This document shows positions 11,143-13,500 of a DNA stretch of 13,500 nt, piece by piece. Both the position numbers and the translations under genes were made by a program. The DNA is taken from positions 3,201,501 through 3,215,000 of the forward strand of contig NC_135553.1 in NCBI RefSeq assembly GCF_964340395.1, read 5' to 3'. The notes below the pieces were generated by a model. That model was not told the origin of the DNA. It saw only the letters and a program-made list of their open reading frames with translations, and searched no databases. This DNA is from Glandiceps talaboti (lineage: Eukaryota; Hemichordata; Enteropneusta; Spengelidae). Within the stretch, counting starts at the first letter, position 1. Each line of letters begins with the position of its first letter.

Positions 11143-11570
11143 GCTTTATAGAAAGTGGAAATGTTTGTGCTAAAGACAAGCAGAGGAATCTGTTCTTGGA
11201 CTCCTTTTTTGATTACTTGTCTCAACTGATAATAAAAGTCATGTTTATTGCTGCGCTTTATTCACTATGTAAACCCCATGGCGTTTCAACTCTTATTTCT
11301 TTCGGTTTGAGTTAAGAAGCTACCTACCAAACTTTACGGCAAAGCCTTTTCAATTTCCTGTCCAGTGGAGTGCCATCTGATTCAATGTTGTGAACAGCTT
11401 GACAGCATTAACGCGCACTACAAAAGATAGCTTGACGTTTTACTCCCAAGAGTCGGCAGAATGCGTCTCGCTTCTTTGGTCATTGCCGGTTCCGTTATCA
11501 TACAATCTACACTTGTGAAAGGGTTGAATTGCTGAGAAATTAATTACTCAACAGAGATAGATGTAATCTA

Positions 11571-11592
11571 TTTTCTTTCCTCTTTTTTTCAG
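11571..11592 (+). other. Strong 3' splice acceptor-like tract
   Basis: Twenty uninterrupted pyrimidines at 11571-11590 are followed directly by AG at 11591-11592. This is the textbook form of a metazoan 3' splice site. A branch-point-like tactcaac lies about 40 nt upstream near 11545-11552. The frame after the AG that reads K-G-K-W-V-K-M-I stays open for about 17 codons to a stop at about 11644. No matching upstream exon is convincing: the donor-like GTAAGG and GTAAGT at 10869 and 10876 follow only a weak open stretch. I flag it as a candidate only. Confidence 0.25.
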
Positions 11593-11900
11593 AAAAAGGC
11601 AAATGGGTGAAGATGATCTCTTCACTAGATAACGACAAGACAAGATAATGCATTATCTGTGTCAAAAACAAATTGAGGCTTTCAATCATGCCAATTATAT
11701 ACCTTTCTATCTTGTCTTTCGGATACTCAGGAACAGCCGAAGGGCCAATTTTATGCAATAACCAGAAATCATGTTTTCAAAATAGATTACCCTAGTTTTG
11801 TGCTAATTGGCCATTATCGATTTCCAAAGAACCGTCCTCCCATGCTTTCCCATGTGTGAAAGATGAAAGCTGTACTCCTTCCTACTGGTTTTCGAGATAC

Positions 11901-11953
11901 AGCCACCACCTCAACCTCATCCCGCACCCACCCATCCACTCCTATCCCGCCCT
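11901..11953. other. C-rich, G-poor strand-asymmetric tract
   Basis: Within otherwise AT-rich DNA, about 53 bases are dominated by C, with very few G on the plus strand. CCC runs lie at 11921-11923, 11927-11929, 11931-11933, 11946-11948 and 11950-11952. The minus strand therefore carries five GGG runs with loops of 1, 12, 1 and 3 nt, a long-loop G-quadruplex candidate. The plus strand could form an i-motif. No gene start is visible nearby. Confidence 0.6.
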
Positions 11954-13500
11954 CAATGTTTTCTAGCCAGCCCAAACAATATCAAGTGTGTGCTCTCTGC
12001 ATACAGGTTGGTAACCGTAAGCTATGAGACCAAACATACTCCTAACTCTGGTGTATCTGCTAAATACTATTACCCTATAAGTGACAGTACAACTGCATCC
12101 CCATGTGCATGTCTGCTGATTCCCTCCTATCAAAAAGGGGCTCGAAAAATGACATCATGGATGGTGGATGGTGGAAGCCACCCAGTCCCGTACAAAAGAT
12201 CGGTTTAACAAAGTGACCATCTAATCTCGATCTCATGCGCATTGATTTATAATTAATCATCTCAATATGTGTCCAGTATGTATGGTCTTATTAAAATGTC
12301 ACTTGGTTGTGTTTTATATCAGTTTATTCAATGTAATTATATTGTTGTGAAAGTAATAATTACTTTTCTTTTATATGTGTTACTTTGGAAATTGAATCGA
12401 TGATGACATTACAATAATATCCGAAGGTGTTTCCGAAGACTAAATGACTTTAGAGTCAACCAACATTTCCGTTAATTTAACTATCCCTACAAAACTTAAA
12501 GTACGAAATTTGTAATACATGTCAGCAACACTCTCTATCAAATCGGTGCAGGTGGTACACTGCCGATTAACAAAATACAATATGGTTACGATACATTGCA
12601 GTGTAAAATGTAATCTAATGATGCAGATACTAAGGATGCAACCTTCTGTACACATGCTGTGCAATTGACTCCAAGATTACAGTCAGTGACCTTTATCTAT
12701 TTAATGTATTGTTCCTAAACTACCATCTCTCCATACTTTCAACGTAACCAGAACAAAGTTTGATTTTGAGGACGATATAGATGAAAACAGTATGCCTCGT
12801 TCAAAATATCAGTTAAAACAGTAATGTTCACTGATATCGGACCTCTTGGTTAATAGAAATGACACTGTTAATCGCTGCATTTTCTTGATTACAGAACATG
12901 ATTAACTCTCATTTGATTTTGTACATAGCTGCGGGTATTCATATACACTGTGTCACCTATATCCCATTTACTGAGATATCTGATATTGTATACAAACTAC
13001 ATTTATTTAAAAATCGCTATGGATAGGATATCCTACTCCGACATTGATACTTGAGAAATCAGATTAAGTCGAGGAACTGTTTGCGATAGTAAAATGCAAA
13101 CAAAACAACTTTCAAACGTGCTTGCAATATTTATGGAGATGTTCTCCAAAAATTACCCTTCCCGTAACCTCACCTAAAACACTGCCGCCAGTCAGTTAAA
13201 AATTGACCTACCCATTGCAGCATTATGATACGTCGTTTACCTCCCAAGAACCGTACAGTTTGGCGTTAATGACCGCTTATCTGAAATCTTTCATTATTAA
13301 AGTTTATTTGCTACTAAATGTCAGTCGTGTTATTGTAATAATGGAATATGGGACGTTTTATTTCCGTAAAAATACCATAAAAGTGTGTATTTTACTATTA
13401 TTTACCAATAAGTGACAGTTTTAATTTCATTACATGGGAATGTTATGACTACACACTAATATGTTGGTGCATGAATATGCGATAAGCAAGATTACATCGA
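11954..13500. other. 1.5-kb AT-rich stretch, no gene recognised
   Basis: Short open stretches at 11990-12208 (+), 12075-12260 (-), 12440-12664 (-) and 13203-13415 (+) lack recognisable motifs. A small G-rich direct repeat (ggatggt twice, 12159-12174) adjoins a short hairpin formed by ggtgg and ccacc near 12170-12182. An 8-bp inverted repeat pairs 12806-12813 (atatcagt) with 12830-12837 (actgatat). A 12-bp perfect palindrome is at 13024-13035. Confidence 0.5.
13024..13035. repeat. 12-bp perfect palindrome
   Basis: taggatatccta reads identically on both strands. It could serve as a dimeric DNA-binding site, but nothing nearby supports a role, and a single 12-bp palindrome in 13.5 kb is not far from chance. 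Confidence 0.5.

Larger units (their letters stand above)
9341..11900. other. 2.6-kb AT-rich stretch, no gene recognised
   Basis: Open stretches of 60-85 codons at 9774-9986 (+), 10308-10490 (-), 10492-10716 (-), 11058-11315 (+) and 11540-11758 (-) show no motifs I can identify and are about what AT-rich random sequence yields. No exon chain with consistent frames and splice sites could be built with confidence. A short GAT run occurs at about 10976-10990. Individual small structures are listed separately. Confidence 0.5.

Noticed and set aside
11058-11315. 85-codon plus-strand frame as a gene
   Set aside because: No motif, no start context and no splice support; length is within chance for this composition.
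11990-12208. 72-codon plus-strand frame as a coding exon
   Set aside because: It runs through a less AT-rich patch and a G-rich direct repeat, which explains the longer open frame. No family is recognised, and a minus-strand frame overlaps it equally well.

Overview
The window looks like non-coding nuclear DNA from a multicellular animal, most likely an invertebrate. By eye it is strongly AT-rich. No long intact reading frame is present, and there is no prokaryotic gene spacing or operon layout. It carries many long simple-sequence arrays, one 38-bp minisatellite, and one decayed non-LTR (LINE) reverse-transcriptase fragment of the CR1/Jockey type. I cannot name the species. The repeat mix suits marine invertebrates such as molluscs, annelids, cnidarians or basal deuterostomes, but that is inference.

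Layout: 1-1281 is featureless AT-rich DNA. 1282-2358 is a 38-bp tandem repeat with 28 full units and one partial unit, split into two sequence domains. 2359-3187 is unannotatable. 3188-3423 is a compound triplet array running GTT, then GAT, then GGT, followed by a short tandem duplication at 3425-3508. 3509-5660 is a 2.2-kb stretch with nothing recognisable. 5661-6580 is the retrotransposon relic. Its clearest part is 5740-6279, which holds reverse-transcriptase motifs including the catalytic aspartates but is broken at both ends. 7022-7122 is a pure (AT)n tract. 8585-8698 is a TATG array. 9170-9340 is a CATA array followed by CA and then CAGA/GACA arrays. 9341-13500 holds no recognisable gene, only small inverted repeats, one C-rich strand-asymmetric tract and one strong splice-acceptor-like pyrimidine tract.

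No host gene can be supported. Most reading frames in the window are translations of simple repeats (poly-Leu/Met/Asp/Gly, Ile-Tyr, Met-Tyr-Val-Cys, Cys-Leu-Ser-Val) or random open stretches of 60-90 codons. The only sequence with protein ancestry I can defend is the reverse-transcriptase relic. I found no RNA gene, CRISPR array or undescribed system. The most distinctive items are the two-domain minisatellite, the triplet array whose motif changes only at its middle base, the oppositely oriented tetranucleotide arrays, and the reading-frame history of the retroelement. The region could be intergenic or lie inside a long intron; the sequence alone does not decide.
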